Source: Porodaedalea pini (taxonomy: Eukaryota; Basidiomycota; Agaricomycetes; Hymenochaetales; Hymenochaetaceae). Taken from it: a stretch of DNA of 64,000 nt. Shown piece after piece: positions 1 to 12,700 of this stretch (position 1 is its first letter; every line of letters starts with the position of its first letter). The position numbers were made by a program, and so were the translations under genes. Where the stretch lies: the NCBI GenBank assembly GCA_002794775.1, contig NBAY01000004.1:1178001-1242000 (forward strand), written 5' to 3'. The notes beneath the pieces were generated by a model. The model ran no database searches. It was not told the origin of the DNA and saw only the letters and a list, made by a program, of their open reading frames with translations.

Positions 1-603
1 TGCTGTTAATAATGGCGATGAACGTCCAGTAACATTCTTCGGTGTAATGACCTCCATCTTACTTGCTGCCGGACTACTGTGCGTCATTGTTATATAGTGT
101 TCACCGTTTTTTTACCACTGATACCGTGATTTGTTAGACCGCAGTATGCGGAGATCATCCGCTTTCGTGAGGTCAAGGGGATTTCGATGCTCTTCATGAC
201 CATCGACACATTAGGTGGCGTGTTCTCGCTCCTCTCCCTAGTGTTCAAAAAGAAATTCGACGTGCTCGCCGGGGTTGCTTACAGCCTAGTTGTCGTGGGT
301 TTTACTGCAGCTCCCTTGTCATGCATCCTTCAGGCCACTTATTGTGCATTCAAGGTCTTGGACGGCGTCGTTATCATACTAGCGATAATATTGAATCCAC
401 GAGCAGAGCGTCGGAGAAGACGTCTTGCACAAGAAAACTCAGACCGTGAATCTCAGACACGTACTGCTATTGACCTGGCTGTCGACGACCACCGCGATCG
501 TGATCCGGCGTTTGTCGACTCTGGGATCTCTTTGAGGCGGCGTTCGCTCTCCCGGACAACAAGTCCTACGCCCCAGAGAAACCCCAAGACGAAGAAAGAA
601 TAA
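1..603 (+). CDS. PQ-loop repeat membrane protein, C-terminal part (5' end outside window)
   Basis: Three exons can be read: up to 78, 138-294 and 355-603, joined by introns of 59 and 60 bases. The joined reading contains GLLPQYAEIIRFREVKGIS followed by DTLGGVFSLLSLVF, the second PQ-loop block of the family (proline-glutamine, then a helix starting with an acidic residue and GG). Further hydrophobic segments (GVAYSLVVVLDGVVIIL) end in a basic cytosolic tail rich in R, S and D. Fungal PQ-loop proteins are seven-helix proteins related to cystinosin and the vacuolar basic amino-acid exporters. The substrate of this copy cannot be told. The gene is cut by the window start and runs convergently with the next gene, 216 bases away. 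Confidence 0.75.
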
Positions 604-819
604 TTCACGGCGACAGCATTTCCGAGAAGAGTTAGAGATTAATTTCGATAGAGGGAACAAGGGTTATCATGGAATAGACAGATTAATCGACGCGAGGATG
701 TATACTATCAGTCAACCTTGTCTATAGAGTGAATCCAGAGTGGATCGACAAGTAGAGAAAAAGCTGGAGAAAGGGCCCCGCAGATAAACATGAATTGGTA
801 TATAATAGCCGCATAAAGT

Positions 820-2060
820 TCATGGATGCCCAGAGCTATTGTATCCAGACCTCTCTCTACTATAGAGTGATCTCTCACCAGGTGTCCGGCGCCCACTAGC
901 TTCTTCGTCGCGTGAACTCACGCTCAAGCTCTCCTCCGTCCCAAACTTCGAGTGTGTCAACTCATCGGAATCAAATAGTACCTCCTCCTCGAAGTCTACG
1001 TCTTTGTCCATCGAGTTCGCCTTCCCAGCCACCCCTGGTCCCAGCGTGCTGAACGCTCCAAGACCCGTTGGTCCTGGCGGACGAAACCGACGACCGCGCC
1101 CCGGCGCGCTAACGAAGTCGGCGAAGGAACCAATTGAGGAGCCCGTATGCGGGACCGGAGTTCTTGAAGCAGGTTGTGTAGCGGACGCGACTGGCATGCG
1201 GTAAAAGTCGTCTGGGAGGTCCTCGTCGTCATCGTCAAGAACGCTTTCGGGGAAGTGTGACCCGCGAGCTGAGCCATTGAGCGCAGCGTATTGAGAGTTT
1301 AAAGAGTCAGTGGTTCGGGGAAGCGAACGATAGGAGCCTTTCCGAAGGTGGATGGCATACGAGTAAATGAGGACCGCGAAATAAATCTGAAAACACATTA
1401 CAGAACCGCCCGGACTTGAATGGCCGGCAATATACGCACCTTAACGCACCATCCAATGATTATAACGGCCGCAGCGAGGCCCTTCTCTTTATTCCAAATT
1501 CGCATCGCCGCCGCCGTACGTTCTTCCTCGGTCAAATCATGTCCCAAACCTCCTTGCATGAGCTGTTCCTGCGCTGCGGAGTTCGCTTGGCGCCGACCGT
1601 CGTGTGGCGTGTAAATCCACCATATGACAGCGAAGAAGACAGTCCAAGCAGTAGAAAGGACATGGTCTGCGAAGAAAAGGTGGGCAAAATACAGGGTGCG
1701 TCGTGGGTCCTCCTATCATGAATGTCAGCATTGTGCGCAGACTGGAACAAGGGCAAACGGACCTCAGCAATAGCCTTCAGTGCCCACCCGAATGCGACGA
1801 GGGTCAACACGGAGTATATATACATGCTGACCTGGGCAAACGAGCCGCCCGTGAAAACTGCGATGAGACCATACACGCCTGCCACCTTATTGAGGAGCTG
1901 GAGAAAGATTGTATTTAGCCCTGCCACCTAAACTGGAAGAAAGGAACTCTAAGCTCACAGCAAAAAGTAAAGCTATAGTTACACCAAGTTTGATATCAAC
2001 AAACCCAAGAAACGAGTTCAAAGGCCTTGGTCGCCATTGCTGCTTGAGCGTGAGCTTCAT
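820..2060 (-). CDS. KEI1: Inositol phosphorylceramide synthase regulatory subunit Kei1
   Basis: Kei1 is the essential partner of Aur1 in the Golgi, where fungi make inositol phosphorylceramide. The start at 2060 gives MKLTLKQQWRPRPLNSFLGF, and exon 1 ends at 1959. A 61-base intron then joins LLFA to LLNKVAGVYGLIAVFTGGSF, a hallmark of the fungal family. After a second intron comes RRTLYFAHLFFADHV and WTVFFAVIWWIYTPHDGRR, and a last exon gives IYFAVLIYSYAIHLRKGSYR before a long disordered acidic and serine-rich tail. Several membrane helices are visible. The 275 bases to the divergent methyltransferase gene probably hold both promoters. Family assignment is firm; exact intron borders were read by eye. 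Confidence 0.88.
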
Positions 2061-2335
2061 GATGCTGGCTCCACAAGTTCACCAAAACAGACAAGTAAAG
2101 TCGGTTGAAAAAGTATAAAGGCAAGAGGTACAAGACAAGGGTATAACGAGTGACTAGAAGCAGACTTGATTTGAGGGCGTTCTGGAGGCACAGAGCAGAT
2201 GTTGGTCGTCTCGAGTGTTTCGCTCACACTGAACGCTGCGCAGTGCGCAACTTCCTTCGGGCATTGCCGTGTTGACACTAAACTTCATTTCACAGTTGCC
2301 GCGAACGATATTCAATCTCAGCGTTCACAATATTA

Positions 2336-3348
2336 ATGTCTTCGTCCGTATTACCCCAAAGCAATGAAGAGTACGGAACGATGGAGTACTGGTAATATTC
2401 ATTGTATTCCAAGTTAGACAACCACTGACTTCCACCAGGAACGAACGATATCGCAAGTAACTCAAGCAAGCACATTCAAATTTCGTTCGTCTCATCGATG
2501 CGAATAATAATTTCGTAGGGAGGCGGACGGAACAACGTTCGACTGGTTCAAGACGTACGATGATATTGCGCACATCATCCGGCAAGTTGTGCCCGACAAG
2601 GCATCTAGGGTAATAGTGCTTGGAAGTGGAAACTCAAAATTCTCCGAAGAGGTGCTCACAATTATATGCTCGTCTCTATATTTTGCTCATTTTTACCATT
2701 GAAAAGATGTACGACGATGAGTATCACAACATAGTAAACGTGGACGTAAGTCATTGAAGGATTCTTTCTCGTGATGTGCTTTGCTGAAAGCATTCCACGT
2801 ACGAAGTATTCGTCCGTTGTGATTGAGCAAATGCGTGAAAGACATAAAGAATCCAGACCGTCAATGGAATGGCATGAGATGGACGTCAGGGATTTGAAAT
2901 TCGAGAATTCGACGTTTGATGTGGCTATAGACAAAGGTTAGTGGTCTGCATGCGCAGGGCACCTCCTCTAACCGCCTGGATTCAATACTTAGGAACTATG
3001 GATGCCATGATGACCTCGAAAGGAGATGTATGGGTCAGCAACGCTCTCTCTCTCTTCAGGCCAAGGACCTCGTTTTCTGACTTGTATCAAGGATCCACCC
3101 GAGCAGGTTATCGATGATTGCACCCGAGAAGTGAACGAAGTTCAAAGGTGCGATTGTGTATCAGTGCTCTAGTCTGATTCTCTGATAGATTTCCATTAAG
3201 AGTTTTAAGAAAAGGAGGCGTTTTCTTGTATATCACGTTCGGCCAGCCCCACTTCCGGAAGAGGTTCTTGACAAGGCCTGGTACAACGCTGGAAACCCGG
3301 GAGCTTGGAGATATGTTTCATTACTATGTATATATTATGAGAACATGA
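2336..3348 (+). CDS. SAM-dependent methyltransferase, EEF1A lysine methyltransferase 4 / METTL13-N type
   Basis: Assembled protein: the start MSSSVLPQSNEEYGTMEYWN is followed by ERYRKEADGTTFDWFKTYDD, VIVLGSGNSKFSEE (SAM-binding motif I), MYDDEYHNIVNVDYS, MEWHEMDVRDLKFENSTFDV and AIDKGTMDAMM. It ends with PPEQVIDDCTREV, GGVFLYITFGQPHFRKRFL and MFHYYVYIMRT. This is the layout of the METTL13 N-terminal domain and EEF1AKMT4-like enzymes, which methylate lysines of translation factor eEF1A; the substrate here is inferred. Seven short introns interrupt the gene, and one exon (2439-2456) is only 18 bases, needed to complete the conserved YWxERY block. The stop is TGA at 3346-3348, only 90 bases from the convergent NDUFAF7 gene. 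Confidence 0.82.
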
Positions 3349-3438
3349 CGGTGTGCGTACGGTGACAACGATTTCAAATGCAAAGAAGCCTGATCAAAAC
3401 AGTAAAGCATGCGATATTATTCATATAGCTTAGTCCCG

Positions 3439-5180
3439 TTAAAACAAGAATTTGACGTTCTTATAATAATCCAACATCGGGTTCTCTCCGTTCCTGAGTC
3501 GTGTCCGCTCCACGTCTGCATAGGTCTCCATGAACTCCGTGTGTGTGAAGACGCTTGACTTGCGCTCGCCCACAGGCAATCCACTCGCGGAAACGACGCC
3601 ATCCAGAGGCGAACGCCTGTTTGGGGGATGAGAAGAGAAAAACTCAGCACCTAAAGCAAGCGGAGACACGCTATGCCAAAGTGGGGTAGAGCGCGCTAGT
3701 GGTGGAAGGGGTAACTCTGCAGCGGATTTCCCGCTCGTCGTACTTGGGGCTGGTCGTGCGAGTACGTGCTCATACATGTCGCGCAGATGATCGAAATTCG
3801 TGGGGAAGAATATATCGAAGTACCCTTGCCTAACGAACAAGGAGTTACAAGGCACCATAGTGTTCTTATACCGTGTCTGCACGACAGGTGCATTGTAACC
3901 CGGTACCGTATCCGGCAACGTCGCAAAATCTGACAATATGAGGCGGTGCAGCGGGAAATATGTCCGTAGCATTGATAGCAGCGATAGAAGACGAGTTGGA
4001 ATATACTCTGGCTGTGAGAGATTGGGGGCGAAAGGAAGATTGGTAAATACATTCCTGGCGCGCCTGGATGAGCGTAGTATTGCTGGCAAAGGTGGTGGAT
4101 GTCCGAGTGCGCGTCGCATAGAGAGGAATGAGGATATCAGTGGATCGGTGATACGCGTGTAATGAGTGTGGAAGTCTCCCTCGTCGTCTATGCTGACGAA
4201 GGCTTGGTATGGTTCGAGGGTCTTCAAATCATAGCGAATCATGTCATGAGCGAAATTATCCTAGAAAATGTCAGCACTGCGACCAAAGCCACCTGGAAAA
4301 GACGAGCTTACAATGACTTCCATCATCAGCATAAAGCAAGGCGCGGGTTCTCTTATATTCCAACGGAAGACGCTTTTATTCACCACTTCTACGCACTCGT
4401 GAATTGAGCCAAGACTCTGTGTCTGCCTCTCCGCAAGACTAGCGCTGATCTCGATAATAGTATAGCGCGTCCGCTCGTAGACCTCAGGATGACGATCCCG
4501 GATGAAATTCAGTACGTCCATCGCCAGAGAACCGTTTCCGGCGCCAATCTCGTAAAGATTGAGGTCTTCGTAAGGGAAGTACTTGAGAAGGTATTCCGAA
4601 ATTATGCATTGAGCGATAGCTTGCCCGAAATGTGGCTTGATAGAAAGAAATTATTATCTAAGAATTTGAGAAGAGATTGGGTACATACGCGAAACAGCTC
4701 TGTGGGTGTGTGGAAGATCTGTCGACCTGGCCCGTCTTCATCCTTCCCGTACCCCTCATACTTCTGAGCCACGATTTCTTGAAACTCATTCGCATCACGT
4801 ATTTTGTTGAAATCAATTTCTTCTCCCAATCCCGTAAAGATAGTTGCTTGCTTCGGGAAATAGCCATAGCTCGGGTTGTAGAGCGCATCCTCGATGTAGT
4901 CGCGGACGAGCATCTTTACACGTCGCGGGGGATCTTCATAACTTTCCAGGTCGTTCGCCGTAACGATCCTATAGTTGACATGTTCGCTGTTCGCTGCGTC
5001 AGAGTTCTCCGGTCTCGTATTGAAGTCGAACCTCTCAGCTCGTTTGCCTTTCTTTTGGGGCGCCTGCGGTGGCGGCGCCGAGGTGTAAGTCCGGGAGTTA
5101 AGCGGGAAGTGATAGCTGACAGGTGCCTTCAAGACGGCACGTATAAATGGGGTCCGTACCGCCCATCGTGCTCTGAGCAT
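3439..5180 (-). CDS. NDUFAF7: Mitochondrial complex I assembly arginine methyltransferase NDUFAF7 (MidA family)
   Basis: The start MLRARWAVRTPFIRAVLKAP is basic and lacks acidic residues, as expected for a mitochondrial presequence. The next conserved stretch contains VRDYIEDALYNPSYGYFP, typical of the family N-terminus (xxxYIxxxLYxPxxGYY). After an intron come DLNLYEIGAGNGSLAMDVL (SAM-binding glycine motif) and YTIIEISASLAERQ. NDUFAF7 symmetrically dimethylates an arginine of the complex I subunit NDUFS2 in the matrix. The C-terminal exon has DNFAHDMIRYD and a long divergent region, and the stop is TAA at 3439-3441. The gene is divergent from MMS19 with 124 bases between the start codons. 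The family is clear; activity is inferred from homology. Confidence 0.87.
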
Positions 5181-5304
5181 GAGCCCTTGTGTCGGGCGTT
5201 AGTGAAGGTCCTCAGAGAAACTCCTACTTTGGCTAAGCGTGTCGATCGCAGCTCGACCAGTCTGCTTGCGGCATACACTTTGTCACCGACCGCGACTCGT
5301 ACTC
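5181..5304. promoter_or_regulatory. Compact bidirectional promoter interval between NDUFAF7 and MMS19
   Basis: Only 124 bases separate the start codons of two divergent conserved genes, so both promoters and 5' leaders must lie here or extend into the neighbouring coding sequence. I see no convincing TATA box. Shared control of a mitochondrial complex I factor and a cytosolic Fe-S assembly factor is plausible but not shown. Confidence 0.4.
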
Positions 5305-8300
5305 ATGGAATATACAGAGCGGCATGTGCGCACTTGGATCGCTTCTGGACGCGACGAGGAAATTTCACAGCTAGTATCAGGTACGAGGCTCGTGTCAGGT
5401 TCGAAAGCATCTCGCTGAAAGCCCCGTACTGTATAGACATTTCGTCAGGACAGTCCACGCTTCTCAACCTCGTGAAAGCTCTGGGCGAATATTTGACCGC
5501 GGAGGAAGACATCCTTAGAACAAAAGGCGAGTTGTGCAGAGTCTTGATATATTGCAATGCTAATGTAACATTATTATGGTAACTTTCCAGGAGTGGATCT
5601 TCTTTCTCAAATTATCGAACGTTGTCCTTCGGACAAGATAAATCGGCAAGCAAGTAAGTCACTGTATCCTTCACATGCTGTACGTTATCTCAATTAAATG
5701 CGTGCAGCGCGTGTTTTGGTGACATTTTACGCGGGAAAACTGGAAGACTCCGAGACCATTATCCCTGCCCTTAAGGGACTTGTTCCTCTGTCTGCTCTTC
5801 CTACCTTTTCTGATGTCGATTCTGTCGATACGCTCAAGTCGTAAGTGACAAACCTGCATCTTTGAGTCTATTCAATCACATTGTTTCACTTAGATTGTTT
5901 TCGCATGTCAAGATGAAGGGCTTGAACCAATCGACTCGTTATTTGGTCTTCCGGATCTTGGATTCTTTGATGGCTCGCCATAGAAGTGGTATGACTTATC
6001 TTCAACATGCAGTGTCAGTATTCAGAATATATCGGTCGCTGACATCACAAAAGCCTTACAGGGGATGGACGATGAATTCTTGACCGGGTATACGAACCTG
6101 ATAGACGGAGAAAAGGATCCGCGAAATCTCCTCCTTGCGTTCTCGATGGATCGCGTCATCTGCATAGAGTTCGACATCTCTCGTCACATTGAGGTGTGTA
6201 CCTTTCCTATCTGCTGTAATTACTCATTCTTGACTGGAAAACAGACGATGTTCAATATCATTTTTTGTTATTTCCCTATCACATTCAAACCTCCCGCTGA
6301 TGATCCCTACGGAATCACGGCTGAAGATCTCAAACTTGCGCTTCGGTACGCACTTCGTTATCCTGTTCTGAAGTTTACGCGCATTTACGGGCTCTCTGAA
6401 GATCGTGTTTGAACGCATCGCCGTTATTCGGTCAACTTGCAATACCACTTTTCTTAGATAAACTCTTGGCCGGCTCACCTACGACGAAGGTGAACGTGTG
6501 ATCCCAGTTTTCTACAAAACAGTCCTTACCATATCCCTCTTTAAGAAAGATATCATCGAGACTATCTCGGTCTGCATTCCTATTTATGGGGCGGCTGTGG
6601 CTCGCAATTTCTCCAAGAAGCTGTGGAACTTTCTGAAAATGGAGGTGGGAGGCGCATAAACGACAGGAGTCAATAAGCTGACGAGTTACAGGTATTCCAA
6701 CCCGTCAATCCTGACATCGAAGGAGAAGCTTTGAAAGCAACTCAGATACTGATACGGACTATCTACGATTTAGATGAGAAGATAGAAGAGTCCGCAGACC
6801 AGCTCGAAGGACTAGTCACAGAGATCTGCAACGAATGCTTAGATTTGATGAGCGAACCCGAGAAAAGCCAGGCTGTACCAGCCAGCAAAGTGGTTGCGTC
6901 ACTTGTTGGGACAACCCGTACGCCGATTGATTTCAGACGTTTTCAGTACACTTATAGATATTTCTTTACAGCAAGCATTTCCAAGTTTGTGCTCTCGCAA
7001 GCCATTCCTCGCCTGATAAAACTTTATCGCGACCCCGGCGAGCTCATTCATCGTCCTCAAATTCTGACTTTACTGTGCGTGGTTGTGGGCGCAATTAACG
7101 CAAAACGAACTACCCTGGAGGACCACGGGCTTCAGGCTCAGCTCTTAGCTTTCAAAGATGACGTCTTGGGGGCTTTCATATCTGGAATAAAGAGTCCAAT
7201 CAGTTGCGAGGCTGCCCTTGAAGGCATCAAAACGCTCTCTCAGATGCAGGATGTTCTAGCCGATGAAGAGCTTGTCTATGTCGTACACAACATTAATGAA
7301 CTGTTGCAGTCGGATGGAGATGATGCTGAGATTGCGAGGTAGGCTGCCTCACCATAAATCAATCAACGCGCTCACTCGGTTTGTTTCCAGTGATGACGCC
7401 CTCGGTGTTCTCGTTTCGATAGCCGACAGGAGCTCAAAAATAGTTGAAGAATATACTCTTCCACTTCTTTTCAGTTCATTGCCAGACTCGCCACCTTCTC
7501 GTGATGCTCATCGAGAGAGAGCCAAGTATTGGAGGACATTACGTTGGTTGGCTCGTTTGTGTGTCTCGGCCTCGCTATTCGAGACACTTGTGGTGCGTTT
7601 GACGACAAAATTGGACCTTGTCTGTTCTCCGAAGAGTGGCTCTTACGATGCTAAGGACTCCGAGTCGCGGATAGCCTATGCTCACGGCATCCTAAAAACC
7701 TTAGCTTCTGTGCTTGAGCTCAAGGTCAATGCCAAGCATACGGATATTCCGAAATACATCGACCGATTGGTTCCACGACTATATGACCTTTTTATCTTCC
7801 TGTCTCTTGCGGACGGATCATCAAGTTCAAATGACTCGAATTTAAGGCTGCTTGGAGTTTCCGGGCAAATCATTACGATGATTGTGCGAATCGTTTCGAT
7901 CGAGTGCGTGCGGAAACCACCAATATTAAATCTCGGAGGGAAGCTCATTTTCATATTCAAGGCGACAACAACGTCTGGCGCTTGATCTGTGTTCTGCGTA
8001 TTTTGACGGAAATGTGGGGTCACTTTGCGGTAGACATCAGGTCTTCCCCGTTGATGTCGTCTTCAGACCGTTCGAAGTAAGAGCGAGCGCCGTCAATAAG
8101 TTCTGGCACTGATGACACCTTGCAGGCTGCATCGACGATCTCACAACGAAACACAGTGGTTCTGTTATCGGCTGCTTTCGTTGCGCTTCATAAAGATGTA
8201 CTCTATTCATTATCCACTTTACAGTCGAGGTTAAGCTGTTGATTTCTCTCCTTCAGGTTCTCCTTCCTGGTCGCGAGCCAATCGAAACGCTCAGCAGCAT

Positions 8301-9565
8301 CCAAAATTGGATCTTAAACGATGCAGATAACGACCATCAGCGACGGGCGGCGAATCACCTCTTAGCGTCAATGTTGAATAAGAACGTAGAAAGTACGTCT
8401 AGACCACTTTGAGGGATCAAAGCATTAACTCTGGTGTTACAGAGATGTCCCCGTTTATCTCTAGGCAGCTAGAGCTCATATACCAAGAGGAAATATTTAA
8501 TACTGAAAGAAGGGTAGAGCGGAGACGATATGCGATCCAAAGTTGGCTTTGGGTAAACAATTCTTATTTATTCACACTCCGATCAAATTAATTTTTAATC
8601 ACAGATAGCAAAGGCTCTCGTCCTTCTCAACAATGCATCCGTCACAACCTTTGTCGATCTTTTGTTTAACGTTCTGGAAGATCCTGAAATAGGCTGGGAT
8701 GCTGCAAAAGCAATCGGCGAGATTGCAAGTGGAGGCGATGATATATTGACAAAGTCCAATCATGCGATTATCAGAGTACGTTTTTTCCGTCGGTGCTGGA
8801 GGAGGCAAACTAAATTAATTGCACTTTAGATTCTCTATGCCCAAAAGTATTTCAAGGCCGTCCTACCAAGGACCTTAGAGAATCTCGCGGGAACCGCTCG
8901 TGAGTGCTGTCGCTTCATGGATAGGGAGTTGCCGTCTTACCGCAACGTTAAGAAATACCAGGACAGAAGGCAAATCTTGTCGCTCTCACTGCATTAATAT
9001 CATCATTGCCAAAGACAGTTTATGTAAACGAGATGCCAATGGTGCGATCCGCTCATTGATGAGCATCCAGGCCCGTTCATCTGACCACCAGATCAAATAG
9101 CTCATGCCTTATCTCATTCGGGGTCTCGACCTACCGAACTGCGGAATTCGGACGAGCATCATAGATACTCTTTTTACCGTTGCTAGCAGTGGAGCTCAAG
9201 GGCCTACCCAAGAGCATGCAAGTACTCTCGTTTCAGTCATGCTCAAGAATGCTCTTCCGCAAGAAACTTCGTCCGTAGTATGTTTTAGCAGCAAAACGAC
9301 GTCTTTATCGTGACACTGAACCGGAACTTTCAGGCCTTGCGCGTGGCGGCACTCAAATACTTGGCGGCCCTTCCCAAGGCTGTACGATACGACGTTTTAC
9401 ATCCTCTGAAGGCTTCTGTAATTCGAGAACTCGAGAAGGCACTGGATGATCCAAAGCGCTCAGTGAGGAAAGAGGCTGTGGATGCGAGGACTGCTTGGTA
9501 GGTATCTAGGACCTAACAAAGCCATGACTAATTTCTTGTTTCTTAGGTTCCTGTACAAAGGATGA
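5305..9565 (+). CDS. MMS19: MMS19 / Met18, cytosolic iron-sulfur assembly HEAT-repeat adaptor
   Basis: The ATG at 5305 gives MEYTERHVRTWIASGRDEEI, then LLNLVKALGEYLTAEEDIL and ARVLVTFYAGKLEDSETIIP. FSHVKMKGLNQSTRYLVFRI and GEKDPRNLLLAFSMDRVI follow, the conserved N-terminal domain of MMS19. Central exons form HEAT-like helices (ALKATQILIRTIYDLDEKI, LMPYLIRGLDLPN). The C-terminus ends VRKEAVDARTAW-FLYKG, the usual WFxYxG-like end. MMS19 works with CIAO1 and CIA2 to hand [4Fe-4S] clusters to DNA polymerases, primases and helicases. There are many introns, mostly 50-65 bases; the one at 5527-5590 has a GC donor. The gene for NBP35, an upstream factor of the same pathway, lies in this window at 55.7 kb. 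Confidence 0.9.
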
Positions 9566-9779
9566 TCTTGTTGACTAAATACGAAGGAAAATACTGAGAG
9601 GATCGGATAAAAGCCATGGTCTGAGCGCTGCAAGCTGCTACATTCGTGATATGTACCGTACGTATTATTATCAGAAATTCATCAGGTTACGGAGTCTCCA
9701 GATTCTTCCGACGATCCCATTTCATTGTTCACGCTTCTCATGTGCTTCCGCTTCTGCCTCATTGGGGTTTCTTCGCCCT

Positions 9780-12700
9780 TCAAAAAATTTCGCCTATGGT
9801 GATAGCCGTCTCCGCCTTCATAAGTGGGCTCGCGACCAGCTTTTTCGAGCGAGCTTTGAACAGAACGTTGGACATCGATAAGGTGTACGAGACGTCGCTG
9901 GCCGGAGCCGCAGAGACAGCTGCAGACACCACCTCAAACGTCTTCGTACGATCGCAGTGGTCTCTAAGCTCCTCTTCCTCTGGAATCGCGGAAAAGTTGG
10001 CTGCTGTGTCACGCTTTTCAACGAGATACGATATGAATGCATCGAGTGCGTCTTTGAGCTTCGTGTTAGCCGTCAGCTTCCCATCTCGAAGCAAATTCGT
10101 CTGAACACTCTTGAGAAGGTCGATCTCCGTGGTACGCTTATGCGCGCCGGGTGGACCGGGCGCTGTCATCGCAGAGACATAGTGCATTGTCTGGAGAAAA
10201 ACACAGCGCGGGAGGAAGTCACCGCGTGTCGTGTTGATGAGCCGTTTGGCGCAGACAGTCTCCAGTGGTGTCTCGCCCCGCCCATTCTCGCAATAAATCG
10301 CTTCCGAGTCAGGCGTTGCTCCGATGAGCGAGGATGCGATCTTTGCAAAGCCACTGCGCACGGCAGCGTCTAATGGCATGGATCCTTTCGCGTCCCGTAT
10401 GGTCAGACATTCCTTCACTGCCACAAGTCCTGGTTGCAACAGCACATCGACGACTGCGCGCTCTCCATTCAGTACAGCGGTCATTATCGGCTGTCGTGAA
10501 AATGGGTTAAAAACAATGTAGACATCCAGAAACGAGATCCACTTACCGTCTCCCCTGACCGCTTCGACGTCTGTTTGAGAAGACGCGAGCTGACATCATG
10601 AGGAAGCTTCTCAAGGAAATACTTCAACAGATCCAAATGGACAAGGCGACACACGATGTGATAAATATTCATGCTGGCAATTTATTCAGTAAGCATCAGA
10701 AAGCACTGCACAAGAAGCGAACATACCCGCGTTTGTCAGTATGTTCCGCTGAAAGTCCGTTTGAAAATAGGAAGTCGAAGAATGCGGGCTCGAGATTCTC
10801 AGCGGCGGCGAGGTGCAACGGCGTCCATCCAGTGAAAGCAAGCCTATCAGTTATAACCTTCAGCACTTAGTATATTAAAAGAAATTAAAAATCTTACGAA
10901 GACTGCAGATACTTTTGTGCGGGAAACAAAGCCAGAACCTGTTTCGCCAGCGATAGCTTTTCTTTCTCAGCACCACTCACAATTACCACTGTCAAGGCAT
11001 TCTCTCCTCTAGATCTGCTATCTTGTAGAATGCCTAGTAGCTTCGGCAACTGTTTGTCGAGATCCTGGAACCTGCGTAAGCTCACTGCTCGCTCACTGGA
11101 TTTGGTCGTCGCGTAATATCGATAGCCCACAGCCGCTAAGATAATCAATGACTTTCTTCGCGTTATGACCAATGGCGGAGCAAAGCAATGGAATATCTTT
11201 GACGTTCGTGTCGGAGCGGAGTCCATCGACGTACCTAGCCAGATCCTTGCGCTTCTTCCCATTAACAGTCAACCCAAGGTAGAGCTTGCTTCGATTCTGG
11301 ACTGGTTGGGCGTCATTTTCAGAAGAGACGAGTTGGTCCAAGTCTATACCGAGCCCGGTGCGCCTAAGTATCTCGTCTACGAGCTCTAGCGAATCACTCT
11401 TGAGTGCGCCAAGCATACACACTGCATAGTAGGCTCCTGCAGCCCAGGAAGCTCCTGCGCCATATCGTAAATGTTGACGAAGGCCTCCAAGTCGCCGTCG
11501 CAGCGCGCCTGACATATCACCGGACCATCTGGGATGAGGGCTCAACCATCGCGACTAACACGACCGGAAACCGAACAAATGACCAGGATTTGGGGGGAGA
11601 CATTGCATTGTATTGCGGAATCTCTAGTGGCCAGGTCGATGATCGTCCCCACTCCTCTTGTATCCACATCCATATTGTCGTCATCAGGGCCGCAGATGGT
11701 GTCGCCATCTGAATCTGAGTCTGCGTCAGCATCTACGTATATCGAGAGAGCAAATACATTATTAGTATAATACATGACAAAGAAGGACTTTACTCACCGA
11801 TGATGAAGCTTTGCGTGGTTACCTGTTCATTACTAGTCCCTTCCTTTGGCTTGTACTGAGCAGCCGCAATGGCGAGGACGACTCGAGCAGTGTCCCATTT
11901 GCGAGCAAGAATAGCAAGAGAAAGAGGCGTATGTATGCCTTCGCTCGAGTTATATTGTGTCTGGACTGTGATCCGGATCGGCGGTTTCCCTGATTTGCTG
12001 GCCTTTCGAGGAAGACAAAGCTCCTCAACAAGCACGTTGTCTCCCGTCCAGCATGTCTCGAACAGCGCATCGTATTGATCCAACAGGTGAGGGAGAACGA
12101 CTTCTCTGTGCCAAGTCAACTGGCTAATAAAGTCGTCTTGTGTCCGGTACGTTTGTTTCGCTTCATACTTTGATGCTGGCTTCGGAGGCATTGGAGGTGC
12201 TGGAGACTTCGGAGAGTCCGGGAAGTCTACAAATATCTCCGTGAATGTCTTTGCCCCGACACTCTCAAGAACACCCTTTATGTCTTGAAAGAAGGTCAGT
12301 GCCCGTCTTAGGCTTGAGGCCTTCTTCTGCTCGTCTCCCGCTCTGATTTGCTTGAATGAAGTTGATGCGGCACTCGAATCAACGTTCATTCTCTCTTTCT
12401 TGAATTGTTCCAGCCGACCTTGTATCGTCCTGCGCAGCTCCACAGAAGTCTTCGGATTTTCCGCAAACTTGAGATTGGGAGAGTCAGTGCTCTTCTCGGT
12501 GCTCTTCTCGGGCTTAGCAAGCTCTTCCTCCAATATCTCGACCTGCTTGACGACGCAATCAAACAGACTCATGCGGGTATCCTGCTCATAATACCCATGC
12601 TCAAAATATGCGCGGATTGGGACGGACACTTGAGCTCCAAGTTTGATAAGCAATTCTGCCATGTAATTTTAATGTGCAAACGCAATCTCAACAGGAAGAT

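Noticed and set aside
4677..5582. 301-codon open frame on the plus strand
   Set aside because: Most of it is the antisense shadow of NDUFAF7. Only the last part overlaps the true MMS19 start, in another frame.
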